A DNA stretch of 15,783 nt from CAYXGE01 sp964464435 (GCA_964464435.1 CAYXGE010000044.1:1-15783), one strand, 5' to 3'. Positions 6,751 through 14,603 are shown, numbered from the stretch's first letter. The notes: generated by a model from the sequence alone, not told the origin. Program-made: numbers and translations.

Positions 6751-7395
6751 ATGATTGATATCGCAGTAGTAGATTATGGCATGGGCAACTTGCGCTCGGT
6801 GTCGCAGGCGTTGGAGCATGTTGCCCCAACGCGCAAAGTACTGGTCACCAGCAATCCTAAAGAGATTGCCGCAGCCTCGCATGTGGTGTTTCCAGGACAA
6901 GGAGCCATGCCAGACTGTATGCGTGAACTTGAATCGCGTGGGCTTAAAGAGGTGATTGTTGAGGCCGCCGCTAACAAACCTTTTTTGGGTATTTGTATCG
7001 GGTTGCAACTGCTATTTGAGCATTCAGAAGAAGGCAATGCGCAAGGCTTGGGTATTATTTCTGGCAAAGTGATTCGTTTTTCACAGGCGGATATGCATGA
7101 TGCGCAAGGGAAAAAGCTAAAAGTACCACATATGGGCTGGAATCAAGTGTATCAAAGCAAGCCGCACCCAATGTGGCGAGATATTGCTGACGGCAGTCGT
7201 TTTTATTATGTGCATAGCTACCATGTGGTGCCGGCTGATAAATCACTTGAAGCAGGTTATAGCCAATATCCCAATCACTTTACCTGTGCCATCGCCCGCG
7301 ATAATATTTTTGCTGTACAGTTTCACCCAGAGAAAAGCCAGCATGCTGGCTTAAAGTTATTGTCTAATTTTGTTGATTGGAACGGCAACTGCTGA
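6751..7395 (+). CDS. hisH: Imidazole glycerol phosphate synthase, glutaminase subunit HisH
   Basis: A 214-residue class I glutamine amidotransferase. It hydrolyses glutamine and passes ammonia to HisF, forming imidazole glycerol phosphate and AICAR. The N-terminal VVDYGMGNLRSV, the PGQGAMPDCM oxyanion-region loop (48-57) and the catalytic triad are visible: Cys82 in FLGICIGLQLL, and His192 and Glu194 in VQFHPEKS. The loop reads PGQGA where PGVGA is most common. HMGWN and the YYVHSYHVVP strand are also present. It sits between hisB and hisA, with its partner hisF two genes on. Start ATG 6751 coincides with the conserved N-terminus. Confidence 0.96.
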   Translation: MIDIAVVDYGMGNLRSVSQALEHVAPTRKVLVTSNPKEIAAASHVVFPGQGAMPDCMRELESRGLKEVIVEAAANKPFLGICIGLQLLFEHSEEGNAQGLGIISGKVIRFSQADMHDAQGKKLKVPHMGWNQVYQSKPHPMWRDIADGSRFYYVHSYHVVPADKSLEAGYSQYPNHFTCAIARDNIFAVQFHPEKSQHAGLKLLSNFVDWNGNC

Positions 7396-7435
7396 GTTGT
7401 TTCTTATTTAATCTTTATTTTTGATATATGTAATT

Positions 7436-8176
7436 ATGCTTATTATTCCTGCGATTGACTTAAAAGATGGGCACTGCGTTAGACTAAAACAAGGTGTCAT
7501 GGAAGGTGCAACAGTGTTTTCAGAAGACCCAGGTGCAATGGCACGCCACTGGGTAGACCAAGGCGGTAAACGCTTGCATTTAGTGGATCTAAATGGCGCA
7601 TTTGCGGGTAAACCAGTCAATGCTGGCGCTATTAAATCAATTGTCACTGCTGTCGGTGGAGATATCCCTATTCAACTTGGTGGCGGAATTCGTGATTTAG
7701 AAACCATTGAAAAGTATCTAGATAACGGCATTAGCTACGTGATTATTGGTACAGCGGCTGTCAAAAGCCCAGGCTTTTTGCATGAGGCATGCTATGCATT
7801 TCCTGGTCAAATCATGGTGGGGCTGGATGCCAAAGATGGCAAAGTGGCCGTGGATGGATGGTCCAAACTCACTGGGCATGATGTCATCGATTTGGCCAAA
7901 AAATTTGAAGATTATGGCGTTGAGAGTATTGTCTATACCGACATTGGTCGTGATGGCATGCTATCAGGTGTGAACATTGAAGCGACGGTAGCACTTGCCC
8001 AAGCCTTGACGATTCCAGTTATTGCAAGTGGTGGTTTAACCAATATGGATGATATTCGCAAGCTATGCGAAGTAGAGTCTGAAGGCATTATGGGGGCGAT
8101 TACAGGTCGTGCCATTTACGAAGGTACTATCGACTTTGCTGCAGCACAAGCGCTTGCCAACGAGTTGAGCGCTTAA
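7436..8176 (+). CDS. hisA: Phosphoribosylformimino-AICAR-phosphate isomerase HisA
   Basis: A 246-residue (beta-alpha)8 barrel that isomerises ProFAR to PRFAR, the substrate of HisF/HisH. The catalytic aspartates are Asp8 (PAIDLKDG) and Asp131 (VGLDAKDG). The two phosphate-binding Gly-rich turns are LGGGIR (81-86) and the later SGGL within IPVIASGGLTN, with GAITGRAIYEG at the end. I chose ATG 7436 because HisA proteins begin M-L/I-IIPAIDLK-DG; a TTG at 7421 would only add five residues. There are 40 bases after hisH, and the stop overlaps the hisF ATG by one base (TAATG). Confidence 0.95.
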   Translation: MLIIPAIDLKDGHCVRLKQGVMEGATVFSEDPGAMARHWVDQGGKRLHLVDLNGAFAGKPVNAGAIKSIVTAVGGDIPIQLGGGIRDLETIEKYLDNGISYVIIGTAAVKSPGFLHEACYAFPGQIMVGLDAKDGKVAVDGWSKLTGHDVIDLAKKFEDYGVESIVYTDIGRDGMLSGVNIEATVALAQALTIPVIASGGLTNMDDIRKLCEVESEGIMGAITGRAIYEGTIDFAAAQALANELSA

Positions 8177-8943
8177 TGGGCTTAGCCAAGCGCATCATTC
8201 CTTGCATGGACGTGACCGATGGACGCGTCGTTAAAGGGGTGAATTTTCTTGAACTGCGAGATGCGGGCGACCCTGTAGAGATTGCCAAGCGCTATGATGA
8301 ACAGGGGGCGGATGAACTCACTTTTTTAGATATTACAGCGAGTTCAGATAACCGTGATTTAATTTTACATATTATTGAGGCCGTTGCTTCACAGGTGTTT
8401 ATACCACTGACTGTAGGTGGGGGCGTGCGCCAAGTAGAAGATGTGCGCCGTTTGCTCAACGCAGGCGCTGATAAAGTCAGCATCAACACCACTGCTGTAC
8501 TCAATCCGCAGGTCGTGGCCGATGCGGCTGGCCGTTTTGGTTCACAGTGTATTGTGGTGGCAATTGATGCCAAAAAAGTGGATAACCAACCATTTCAGTG
8601 GGAAGTCTTTACCCACGGCGGACGTAAAGCCACCGGGTTAGACGCCGTAGAATGGGCAAAGAAAATGGTGAGTCTTGGTGCAGGCGAACTGCTTGTGACC
8701 AGCATGGACAGGGATGGCACTAAAATTGGGTTTAATAACCCACTGAATAAGGCTATTAGTGATGCAGTTGATGTGCCACTGATTGCGTCAGGGGGTGTTG
8801 GTAATTTACAACATTTAGTCGATGGTGTGAAAGAGGGTGGTGCCGATGCGGTGTTGGCGGCCAGTATTTTTCACTATGGTGAGTATAGCGTTGGTGAAGC
8901 CAAAGCTTACATGCAACAACACGGAATAGAAATGCGGATATGA
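8176..8943 (+). CDS. hisF: Imidazole glycerol phosphate synthase, cyclase subunit HisF
   Basis: A 255-residue (beta-alpha)8 barrel that uses ammonia delivered by HisH to convert PRFAR into imidazole glycerol phosphate and AICAR, the latter feeding purine synthesis. Catalytic Asp12 (PCMDVTDGRVVKG) and Asp131 (VVAIDAKK) are present. The phosphate-binding loops are TVGGGVR (79-85) and the SGGVGN turn near residue 203. ITASSDNRD at 53-61 matches the flexible loop 1 region in the family. It is homologous to HisA next to it, the known duplicated-barrel pair. Its ATG overlaps the hisA stop by one base and its end overlaps hisI by four. Confidence 0.97.
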   Translation: MGLAKRIIPCMDVTDGRVVKGVNFLELRDAGDPVEIAKRYDEQGADELTFLDITASSDNRDLILHIIEAVASQVFIPLTVGGGVRQVEDVRRLLNAGADKVSINTTAVLNPQVVADAAGRFGSQCIVVAIDAKKVDNQPFQWEVFTHGGRKATGLDAVEWAKKMVSLGAGELLVTSMDRDGTKIGFNNPLNKAISDAVDVPLIASGGVGNLQHLVDGVKEGGADAVLAASIFHYGEYSVGEAKAYMQQHGIEMRI

Positions 8944-9320
8944 CCTCTTGGCTAGACAAAGTAAATTGGACGAGTGACGGTCTAGTCCCTGTGATTGCGC
9001 AAGAACATAGCACAGGCAAGGTATTGATGTTTGCTTGGATGAACCGTGAAGCACTGCAACTCACTAGTGAAACTGGGCATGCGGTTTACTTTTCGCGCTC
9101 ACGCAATAAACTCTGGCATAAGGGTGAAGAGTCAGGACATACACAAATTGTTCATGAAATTCGTTTAGACTGTGATGAAGATGTGGTGCTCATTACAGTG
9201 GAGCAAGTGGGCGGCATTGCCTGCCATACTGGAAGGCACAATTGTTTTTTTCAGAAATTAGAGAATAATACATGGGTTACTGTTGAGCCTGTGCTTAAAG
9301 ACCCAAAAGAGATTTATTAA
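8940..9320 (+). CDS. hisI: Phosphoribosyl-AMP cyclohydrolase HisI
   Basis: A 126-residue monofunctional cyclohydrolase that opens the purine ring of PR-AMP, step 3 of histidine synthesis. The metal sites are readable: Asp77, Asp79 and Asp81 in LDCDED for magnesium, and Cys78, Cys95 and Cys102 for zinc (ACHTGRHNCFF). VLMFAWMNREAL and GHAVYFSRSRN-LWHKGE-SG are also family hallmarks. In enterobacteria HisI and HisE are fused; here they are separate adjacent genes, with hisE beginning immediately after this stop. ATGA overlap with hisF (8940-8943) implies translational coupling. Confidence 0.96.
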   Translation: MTSWLDKVNWTSDGLVPVIAQEHSTGKVLMFAWMNREALQLTSETGHAVYFSRSRNKLWHKGEESGHTQIVHEIRLDCDEDVVLITVEQVGGIACHTGRHNCFFQKLENNTWVTVEPVLKDPKEIY

Positions 9321-9638
9321 TTGAGCGATATTTTAAACCGTTTAGCAGATTTGCTAGAGCAACGTAAAAGTGCAGACCCTGCCTCTTCTTACGTAGCTAA
9401 ATTGTACGCCAAGGGTATGCAAAGTATTGTTAAAAAAGTGGGTGAAGAAGCCACTGAAACAGTCATCGCTGCCATGTCTGGCGATAAACAGCAAATTATT
9501 TATGAAACAGCAGACTTATGGTTTCATACCATGGTCATGTTGGCGCAGGCTGGCCTATCACCAGATGATGTGCTAAAAGAATTGGCGCGCCGTGAAGGGC
9601 TTTCTGGGTTAGATGAAAAAGCCGCGAGGAAAGAATAA
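9321..9638 (+). CDS. hisE: Phosphoribosyl-ATP pyrophosphatase HisE
   Basis: A 105-residue, all-helical MazG-like enzyme that releases pyrophosphate from PR-ATP, step 2 of histidine synthesis. KKVGEEATETVIAA (38-51) and YETADLWFH (61-69) hold the acidic metal-binding residues typical of the family. The start is TTG at 9321, directly following the hisI TAA with no base between. An AAAGAG-like site ends about 9 bases upstream, and no ATG or GTG lies before the conserved N-terminal ILNRLADLLEQR. The unusual start and zero spacing suggest coupling to hisI. It overlaps the HIT gene by one base (TAATG). Confidence 0.94.
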   Translation: MSDILNRLADLLEQRKSADPASSYVAKLYAKGMQSIVKKVGEEATETVIAAMSGDKQQIIYETADLWFHTMVMLAQAGLSPDDVLKELARREGLSGLDEKAARKE

Positions 9639-9976
9639 TGGATAGCGATTGTATTTTTTGTAAAATCGTAGCGGGGACAATTCCTAGCAAAAAAATCTAT
9701 GAAGATGAGGAAGTCATCGCGTTTCACGACATTCATCCTATTGCCCCCGTGCATTTTTTAATTGTACCCAAGGTACATATTGAAAGCCTCGCTAGTTGCG
9801 AAGCACAGCATCAAGCGTTGCTGGGAAAAATGCTATTACTTGCCCCAAAGCTAGCAGCCGAGCAAGGCCTTAAAGGTTTTCGTACTATGATTAATACGGG
9901 TAAAGAAGGCGGCCAAGAGGTGTTTCATATTCATATTCACGTATTTGGTGGCGGTAGCACACTTCCAAGAACTTAA
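9638..9976 (+). CDS. HIT family nucleotide-binding protein (HINT-like)
   Basis: A 112-residue member of the histidine triad superfamily, branch HINT, whose members hydrolyse nucleoside phosphoramidates such as AMP-linked amines; the physiological substrate in bacteria is poorly defined. The triad is HIHIH at 97-101 (His97, His99, His101; the middle one is expected to be the nucleophile), followed by VFGG. The N-terminal CIFCKI (Cys5, Cys8) is the zinc-associated start common in bacterial HINT. DIHPIAPVHFLIVPK at 31-45 is also standard. It sits between hisE and tatA, a frequent betaproteobacterial arrangement, and its ATG overlaps the hisE stop. No role in histidine synthesis is implied by the sequence. 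Confidence 0.93.
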   Translation: MDSDCIFCKIVAGTIPSKKIYEDEEVIAFHDIHPIAPVHFLIVPKVHIESLASCEAQHQALLGKMLLLAPKLAAEQGLKGFRTMINTGKEGGQEVFHIHIHVFGGGSTLPRT

Positions 9977-9992
9977 TTTAAAGGATTTCAAC

Positions 9993-10208
9993 ATGGGCTC
10001 ATTTAGCATTTGGCATTGGTTAATTGTTTTACTCGTGGTTGTGCTTGTCTTTGGTACAAAAAAACTTAAAAACGTTGGCACAGATTTAGGTGGTGCTGTC
10101 AAAGGCTTTAAAGACGCTATGAAAGATGGCAACGCACCTGATAAAATTGCAGAAGACAATACTAGCCAAACCATAGAAGGTGAAGTTACCCAGAAAACGA
10201 AACAATAA
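9993..10208 (+). CDS. tatA: Sec-independent translocase subunit TatA
   Basis: A 71-residue TatA: a short N-terminal hydrophobic helix (about residues 5-19), the FGTKKLKNVGTDLGGAVKGF hinge and amphipathic helix at 20-39, and a polar, disordered-looking tail. TatA oligomers form the passage for folded proteins that carry twin-arginine signal peptides. I chose ATG 9993 because AAGGA at 9981-9985 lies 7 bases before it and the protein then starts MGSFSIWHWLI as in the family. The open frame extends 16 codons further into the HIT gene but that extension is not TatA-like. There are 16 bases between the HIT stop and this start, and 38 to tatB. Confidence 0.95.
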   Translation: MGSFSIWHWLIVLLVVVLVFGTKKLKNVGTDLGGAVKGFKDAMKDGNAPDKIAEDNTSQTIEGEVTQKTKQ

Positions 10209-10246
10209 ACATCACTTATCACTATTTTTTAGATTTTTAAATCAAG

Positions 10247-10582
10247 ATGTTTGATGTTTCTTTTTCAGAGCTTATGGTCATTGCCGTGGTAGCTCTCGTT
10301 GTTATTGGGCCAGATAAACTGCCTAAAGTGGCACGTACCATAGGCTTTCTAGTGGGTCGTATGCAGCGCTATACCACGCAAATTAAGCATGAAATTGACC
10401 GAGAAATAGAAGCAGATGAATTTAGACAATTTCAGCAAAAAATTCAGCAACAAAACCAAACGATTGCTTCGCAAGTAGTCACCGAAACCAATACCATTGG
10501 CGCAGAAGTTTCTGCTAGTTTGAATAGTAACGACACACAAGTACAAGCCAATACCTTAAACAATCCAAGCAAAGAAAGTTAG
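10247..10582 (+). CDS. tatB: Sec-independent translocase subunit TatB
   Basis: A 111-residue TatB, which with TatC forms the receptor for twin-arginine signal peptides. It begins MFDVSFSELMVIAVVALVVIG; Glu8, the Gly21-Pro22 hinge and the PDKLPKVARTIG amphipathic start separate it from TatA. The helix continues through RMQRYTTQIKHEIDREIEADEFRQF, then a long Gln/Asn/Thr/Ser-rich tail. At 111 residues it is on the short side for TatB (E. coli about 170). The Shine-Dalgarno match is poor (AAG adjacent to the ATG). Confidence 0.95.
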   Translation: MFDVSFSELMVIAVVALVVIGPDKLPKVARTIGFLVGRMQRYTTQIKHEIDREIEADEFRQFQQKIQQQNQTIASQVVTETNTIGAEVSASLNSNDTQVQANTLNNPSKES

Positions 10583-10589
10583 TCATTGC

Positions 10590-11330
10590 GTGGCAATGGA
10601 TGAATCTCAAAGCCTAATTTCACATTTAATTGAAATGCGTAATCGTTTGTTGCGCATCGTAGTGGTATTAGTGCTCGCTTTTGCAGCACTGTTTCCATTT
10701 GCCAACACATTGTATACGTGGCTTGCTAAGCCATTATTATCAAGCTTGCCAGCAGGTGGGCAAATGGTTGCAACCGCAGTGACCACGCCATTTTTTATTC
10801 CAATGAAAGTCGCTATGCTTGCCGCATTTGTCATGACTTTACCGCATACTTTGTATCAAATTTGGGCCTTTGTAGCGCCAGGCTTATACAGCCATGAAAA
10901 ACGATTTATTTTGCCATTGATTGTTTCAAGTACGCTACTTTTTATAGTCGGGATGGCGTTTGCCTACTTTTTAGTGTTTCCTGTGGTGTTTGGATTTATC
11001 GCAGGTAGTGCTCCTGAAGGGGTAGCGGTGATGACGGATATTGGCAATTATTTAGATTTTGTGATTACTTTATTTTTGGCATTTGGCCTTGCTTTTGAAG
11101 TACCCATTGCTGTTGTGTTATTAGTTAAACTGGGGATGGTGAGCATTGAAGCCCTCAAAGAAAGCCGTTCTTACGTCATTGTTGGTGCATTTGTACTCGG
11201 CGCAATTTTTACGCCACCAGATATCATCTCGCAATTTATGTTGGCTGTGCCCTTGTGGTTGCTTTATGAAATTGGGATTTTAATTGCGGGCATCATGCAG
11301 CGCTCAACAAGCGCTAGCTTTGATGATTAG
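10590..11330 (+). CDS. tatC: Sec-independent translocase subunit TatC
   Basis: A polytopic inner-membrane protein of about 246 residues, the core of the Tat receptor. The cytoplasmic N-terminal motif HLIEMRNRL is at 12-20 (Glu15, Arg17 contact the signal peptide in the family). FVAPGLYSHEKR at 94-105 is the conserved periplasmic/first loop motif, including Glu103. Six hydrophobic segments follow the usual pattern. The start is uncertain: GTG at 10590 lies 11 bases after an AGAAAG-like site, whereas ATG at 10596 would shorten the protein by two residues with a poorer spacing; I took the GTG. It is the last gene of the his-tat run and ends 6 bases from an opposing gene. Confidence 0.95.
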   Translation: MAMDESQSLISHLIEMRNRLLRIVVVLVLAFAALFPFANTLYTWLAKPLLSSLPAGGQMVATAVTTPFFIPMKVAMLAAFVMTLPHTLYQIWAFVAPGLYSHEKRFILPLIVSSTLLFIVGMAFAYFLVFPVVFGFIAGSAPEGVAVMTDIGNYLDFVITLFLAFGLAFEVPIAVVLLVKLGMVSIEALKESRSYVIVGAFVLGAIFTPPDIISQFMLAVPLWLLYEIGILIAGIMQRSTSASFDD

Positions 11331-11336
11331 CCATAG

Positions 11337-11999
11337 CTAGGGTGAGTCTTTTTCTACCATTTGTGTAGACGTAATTAACTGCTCAAGTTGTTGAATATTG
11401 GCTTTGCTGGCTTGTTCTCCGTTTACAACACTTCTTGTTGGTGTGCGCATATCATCTATTTCAAAAACACTCAGTTTATATAAACCAGTAGAGCCTTCTA
11501 AAATAAATACGGGTACTCGTTTTCTTGAGCCTGCAGATTGCTTATCGGAGATGCGTTTATCACGCGAGGTGCGATAGGATTTTTCATCAGTATCGTAAGG
11601 GATTTTTTGATTGAGCAAAAACATCTCTACATCTTTAACACTTTCAGCAAACAAATGAATATGTGTTTCTGCATATTTTCCTGCGGTACCTTCAAGCACT
11701 GTTCCAGTTAGTTGCGGGTTGAATTTTTTTAGCAACTTCATTACTTCAAGTGCGTTTCTGCGTAAATCATGAATCGTTTCATCATGATCATCAGCATGAA
11801 ATAATTCATGGTAAAGACGAACTTCTTCTTCAATTTCAGCATTAGATGGTAAGCAGTCAACATCCGTAACTCCTAATTGCCTGCTAGCTTTTTTCTTGGC
11901 ATAAGAAAAATCAGAAACGCCCTCTTCAGCAATTAAACGTGCTGCCTGCTGAGCTACCATTTGTCGTGCATGCGCAAGTTTAAAAATGTCTTTCGCCAT
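11337..11999 (-). CDS. Conserved hypothetical protein, possibly nucleotidyltransferase-like
   Basis: A 220-residue soluble protein without signal peptide or membrane segment. I recognise its architecture from uncharacterised betaproteobacterial proteins: an N-terminal helical part (QQAARLIAEEGVSDFSYAKK, then a Lys/Arg-rich QLGVTDVDCLPSNAEIEEEV); a central FNPQLTGTVLEGTAGKYAET followed by HIHLFAESVKDVEMFLL and KIPY; and a C-terminal strand region (VPVFILEGSTGLYKLSVFEI). Relatives are often labelled nucleotidyltransferase, and the central 'G-T-A-G … H-L-F' strand-helix could be a degenerate version of that fold, but I see no clear pair of catalytic Asp/Glu, so activity is doubtful. It begins 2 bases after the ponA stop, with no obvious Shine-Dalgarno sequence, implying co-transcription and coupling. 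Confidence 0.75.
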   Translation of the reverse strand: MAKDIFKLAHARQMVAQQAARLIAEEGVSDFSYAKKKASRQLGVTDVDCLPSNAEIEEEVRLYHELFHADDHDETIHDLRRNALEVMKLLKKFNPQLTGTVLEGTAGKYAETHIHLFAESVKDVEMFLLNQKIPYDTDEKSYRTSRDKRISDKQSAGSRKRVPVFILEGSTGLYKLSVFEIDDMRTPTRSVVNGEQASKANIQQLEQLITSTQMVEKDSP

Positions 12000-12001
12000 G
12001 G

Positions 12002-14455
12002 CTAAAATAATTGCTCAGGAGGTGGCCAAGCACCACCAGCGTTGGGTTTAGCAGTGGGTTTATTCTCACCGCTAGGCACCTCATTTGAATCAGCAGATGA
12101 TTTTGGTGTTGCATCTGTTGTAGATGAGCCATTCGGTGTGGTTTCTTGATTCGAGTTCTCATTGAAAATTGATGCATTATCCGTCATGTCAGTATTATCT
12201 TGCACCATACGATGTGGAGGAAACTCATGATAAAAATAATCATAACGTCCTTCATCTTCTTCGTTTTCTACTGCAGTACCTGTCCAAGGATCAATTTTGA
12301 TGCTGAGAACACCTTCTGGTACTTTATACACGGTTTCGGGTACGTTTTTGAGTGCTGCAGTCATGTAATTAATCCAAATAGGTAGTGCGGCTTTGCCACC
12401 AGTTTCATCACGGCCTAAGGACTTAGGTTTGTCATACCCTATCCACACTACCGCCACTTGATTAGGATTGTAACCTGCAAACCAAGCGTCAAATTGGTCG
12501 TTGGTGGTACCAGTTTTACCTGCTAAATCTCCACGACCAATGGATTTTGCTTTGACTGCGGTGCCACGTGCAACCACATCTTTCATCATTGAAGTCATGA
12601 TAAACGCATTGCGTCTATCGATGGCTTTGGGAGCATTAACACCTGCGATGACGGGGCGTGTTTGTTCAATCAATCGACCTCTACTATCCACAATTTTTTG
12701 AATTAAATAAGGTTTTACTTTATGACCACCGTTAGCAAATACAGCATAGCCATTTACCATTTGCCATGGTGTCACTGAACCAGCGCCAAGTGCCATCGTT
12801 AAATAGGCGGGGTGGTCCTTTGCAGAAAATCCAAAACGCGTAATAAAGTCTTGTGCATAACTTGGGCCAATACGCTGTAGTATTCGTATAGACACCATGT
12901 TTTTAGACTTTGTTAATGCAGTGCGAACACTGATTGTGCCAGAAAAGCCACCATCGTAATTCTTGGGCTCCCACAGTTTGCCATCACCACCAATCATAGA
13001 AATTGGTTCATCCTCAAACATGCTAGCTGGGGTTACACCTTTTTCTAGCGCGGCTGAGTAAACAAAAGGCTTAAAAGTTGAACCAGGTTGACGCCAAGCT
13101 TGTGTCACATGGTTAAACTTATTTCTATTAAAACTAAATCCACCCACCAGCGCAGTAATCGCCCCAGTCCGAGGATCCATGGCAACAAGCGCAGACTCAA
13201 CCTCTGGCAACTGTACAATACGCCAACCTTTAGAGGTGTTGATGATGCGAACAATAGCGCCTTCCACAATCAGTGGTTTTTGTTTACCACTTGAAATCAA
13301 TGCTTTTTTAACAAACGATAGGCCATCGCCAGTTATCGTGTAAGTATTGCCATTTTTAGCGATTAACTTGACTGCTTTTGCATCTGCTCGTATTACAAGT
13401 GCTGGAATGAGCTGATTAAAAGTCGGAAATTGCTCAAGGATTGCTTCAGCTTGTTCTGCCAAATTTTCTTGAGCTATGTCTACAAATTTTTCTGGACCGC
13501 GATAACCATGACGGGCATCATACTCTAAGACCCCTTCCAGCACTGCTTTGTTAGCTGCATCTTGGTTGGTTTTATTGATGGTGGTGTATACCTTTAAGCC
13601 GCTACTATAAATTGCATCTTGATAGCGGTCGTACATGTCTTGCCTCACGATTTCAGCAATGTAGTCTGCGGTTAAGTCATTTGATTTCTTTGCCGATTTA
13701 AATATCAGTGGTTGCTTAATCGCTTCATTAAACACTGCTTCATCGATAAAGCCAAAACGATGCATATCACGCAATACCTCTTGTTGCCTTGCTATTGCCC
13801 GCTTAGGATTTGCAAAAGGATTATATCCAGAGGGTGCTTTTGGCAAACCTGCTAGCAATGCAGATTCAGCGAGGCTAAGCTCAGTAAGCGACTTGCCAAA
13901 ATAAATTTGAGATGCCGCTGCAAAACCATAAGAGCGTTGCCCAAGGTATATCTGGTTTATATAAAGCTCTAAAATTTGGTCTTTGCTTAAATTGTTTTCA
14001 ATTTTTATAGCCAGTAATGCTTCATTCACTTTCCTTTTTAAGCTACGTTCACTAGATAAAAAGAAATTTCTGGCCACTTGCATGGTAATTGTACTGGCAC
14101 CTTCTTTTCTGCCTCCAGAAAGATTATTCACAATAGCGCGCATGACTCCTTTTGTATCAATACCACTATGAGAGTAAAACCTTCTATCTTCAATGGCTAA
14201 AACCGCAGATTTCATGTTTTGCGGTACATCTTCGATTTTAATAAAGGCGCGACGCTCTTCACCAAACTCACCAAGCAAATAGCCATCGCTAGAATATACG
14301 CGTAGTGGCTGTTTAGGGTGGTAGTCTGTTAGCGCTTCTAATGAAGGCAAACTTGGGTAAATCATGGCAATTGCAAGTGCAATAAGTCCTGCCACTACTA
14401 AGCCCAATACAAGAGGTGCCAGTAGCAACACTTGCCACCATTTTTTTGGAAACAT
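12002..14455 (-). CDS. mrcA: Penicillin-binding protein 1A, bifunctional transglycosylase/transpeptidase
   Basis: A class A PBP that polymerises and cross-links peptidoglycan in the periplasm, also called ponA. Positions are counted from the TTG at 14473 (subtract 6 for the chosen ATG). An N-terminal membrane anchor is at about 15-40. A GT51 domain follows, with the catalytic-type Glu95 in AIEDRRFYSHSGID and GASTITMQVARNFFL at 125-139. An OB-like insert runs from about 320 to 420, as expected for PBP1A. The transpeptidase has S465-T-F-K, S523-K-N and K653-T-G-T. The last 60 residues are Asn/Ser/Thr/Pro-rich, low in complexity, and end PPPEQLF. I prefer ATG at 14455, giving MFPKKWWQVLLL, close to relatives; TTG 14473 is the alternative, neither having a clear Shine-Dalgarno. 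It is divergent from pilM. Confidence 0.96.
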   Translation of the reverse strand: MFPKKWWQVLLLAPLVLGLVVAGLIALAIAMIYPSLPSLEALTDYHPKQPLRVYSSDGYLLGEFGEERRAFIKIEDVPQNMKSAVLAIEDRRFYSHSGIDTKGVMRAIVNNLSGGRKEGASTITMQVARNFFLSSERSLKRKVNEALLAIKIENNLSKDQILELYINQIYLGQRSYGFAAASQIYFGKSLTELSLAESALLAGLPKAPSGYNPFANPKRAIARQQEVLRDMHRFGFIDEAVFNEAIKQPLIFKSAKKSNDLTADYIAEIVRQDMYDRYQDAIYSSGLKVYTTINKTNQDAANKAVLEGVLEYDARHGYRGPEKFVDIAQENLAEQAEAILEQFPTFNQLIPALVIRADAKAVKLIAKNGNTYTITGDGLSFVKKALISSGKQKPLIVEGAIVRIINTSKGWRIVQLPEVESALVAMDPRTGAITALVGGFSFNRNKFNHVTQAWRQPGSTFKPFVYSAALEKGVTPASMFEDEPISMIGGDGKLWEPKNYDGGFSGTISVRTALTKSKNMVSIRILQRIGPSYAQDFITRFGFSAKDHPAYLTMALGAGSVTPWQMVNGYAVFANGGHKVKPYLIQKIVDSRGRLIEQTRPVIAGVNAPKAIDRRNAFIMTSMMKDVVARGTAVKAKSIGRGDLAGKTGTTNDQFDAWFAGYNPNQVAVVWIGYDKPKSLGRDETGGKAALPIWINYMTAALKNVPETVYKVPEGVLSIKIDPWTGTAVENEEDEGRYDYFYHEFPPHRMVQDNTDMTDNASIFNENSNQETTPNGSSTTDATPKSSADSNEVPSGENKPTAKPNAGGAWPPPEQLF

Positions 14456-14490
14456 ACTGAATTTTTTTCGCAACAGTTATAAACAAAGCC

Positions 14491-14519
14491 ATTATAAATG
14501 CACATCTTAAATTAATAAA
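14491..14519 (-). promoter_or_regulatory. Candidate ponA promoter
   Basis: On the minus strand there is a perfect TATAAT (plus-strand 14491-14496). With a 17-base spacer the -35 position reads TTTATT (14514-14519), only 3 of 6. Transcription would start near 14484 and give a leader of about 29 bases to the ATG at 14455, which agrees with that start rather than the TTG at 14473. Confidence 0.45.
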
Positions 14520-14532
14520 ATAAAAAAAATGC

Positions 14533-14561
14533 TTTACAGTAGTTATAGTTGTTGCTAGCAT
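14533..14561 (+). promoter_or_regulatory. Candidate pilM promoter with extended -10
   Basis: TTTACA at 14533-14538 (5 of 6) and TAGCAT at 14556-14561 (4 of 6), spacer 17, with TGC immediately before the -10 (extended -10 type). The predicted transcription start is near 14568, some 50 bases before pilM. It and the ponA promoter are divergent, with -35 boxes about 14 bases apart, so one regulator could affect both. Confidence 0.5.
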
Positions 14562-14603
14562 TTAAGGTAAATTATGAGTATTCTTCGTAACTAACCATTT
14601 TTG

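Noticed and set aside
9945..9992. N-terminal extension of tatA overlapping the HIT gene
   Set aside because: A good ribosome binding site and the typical TatA start support ATG 9993; the extra 16 residues would place charged sequence before the membrane helix.
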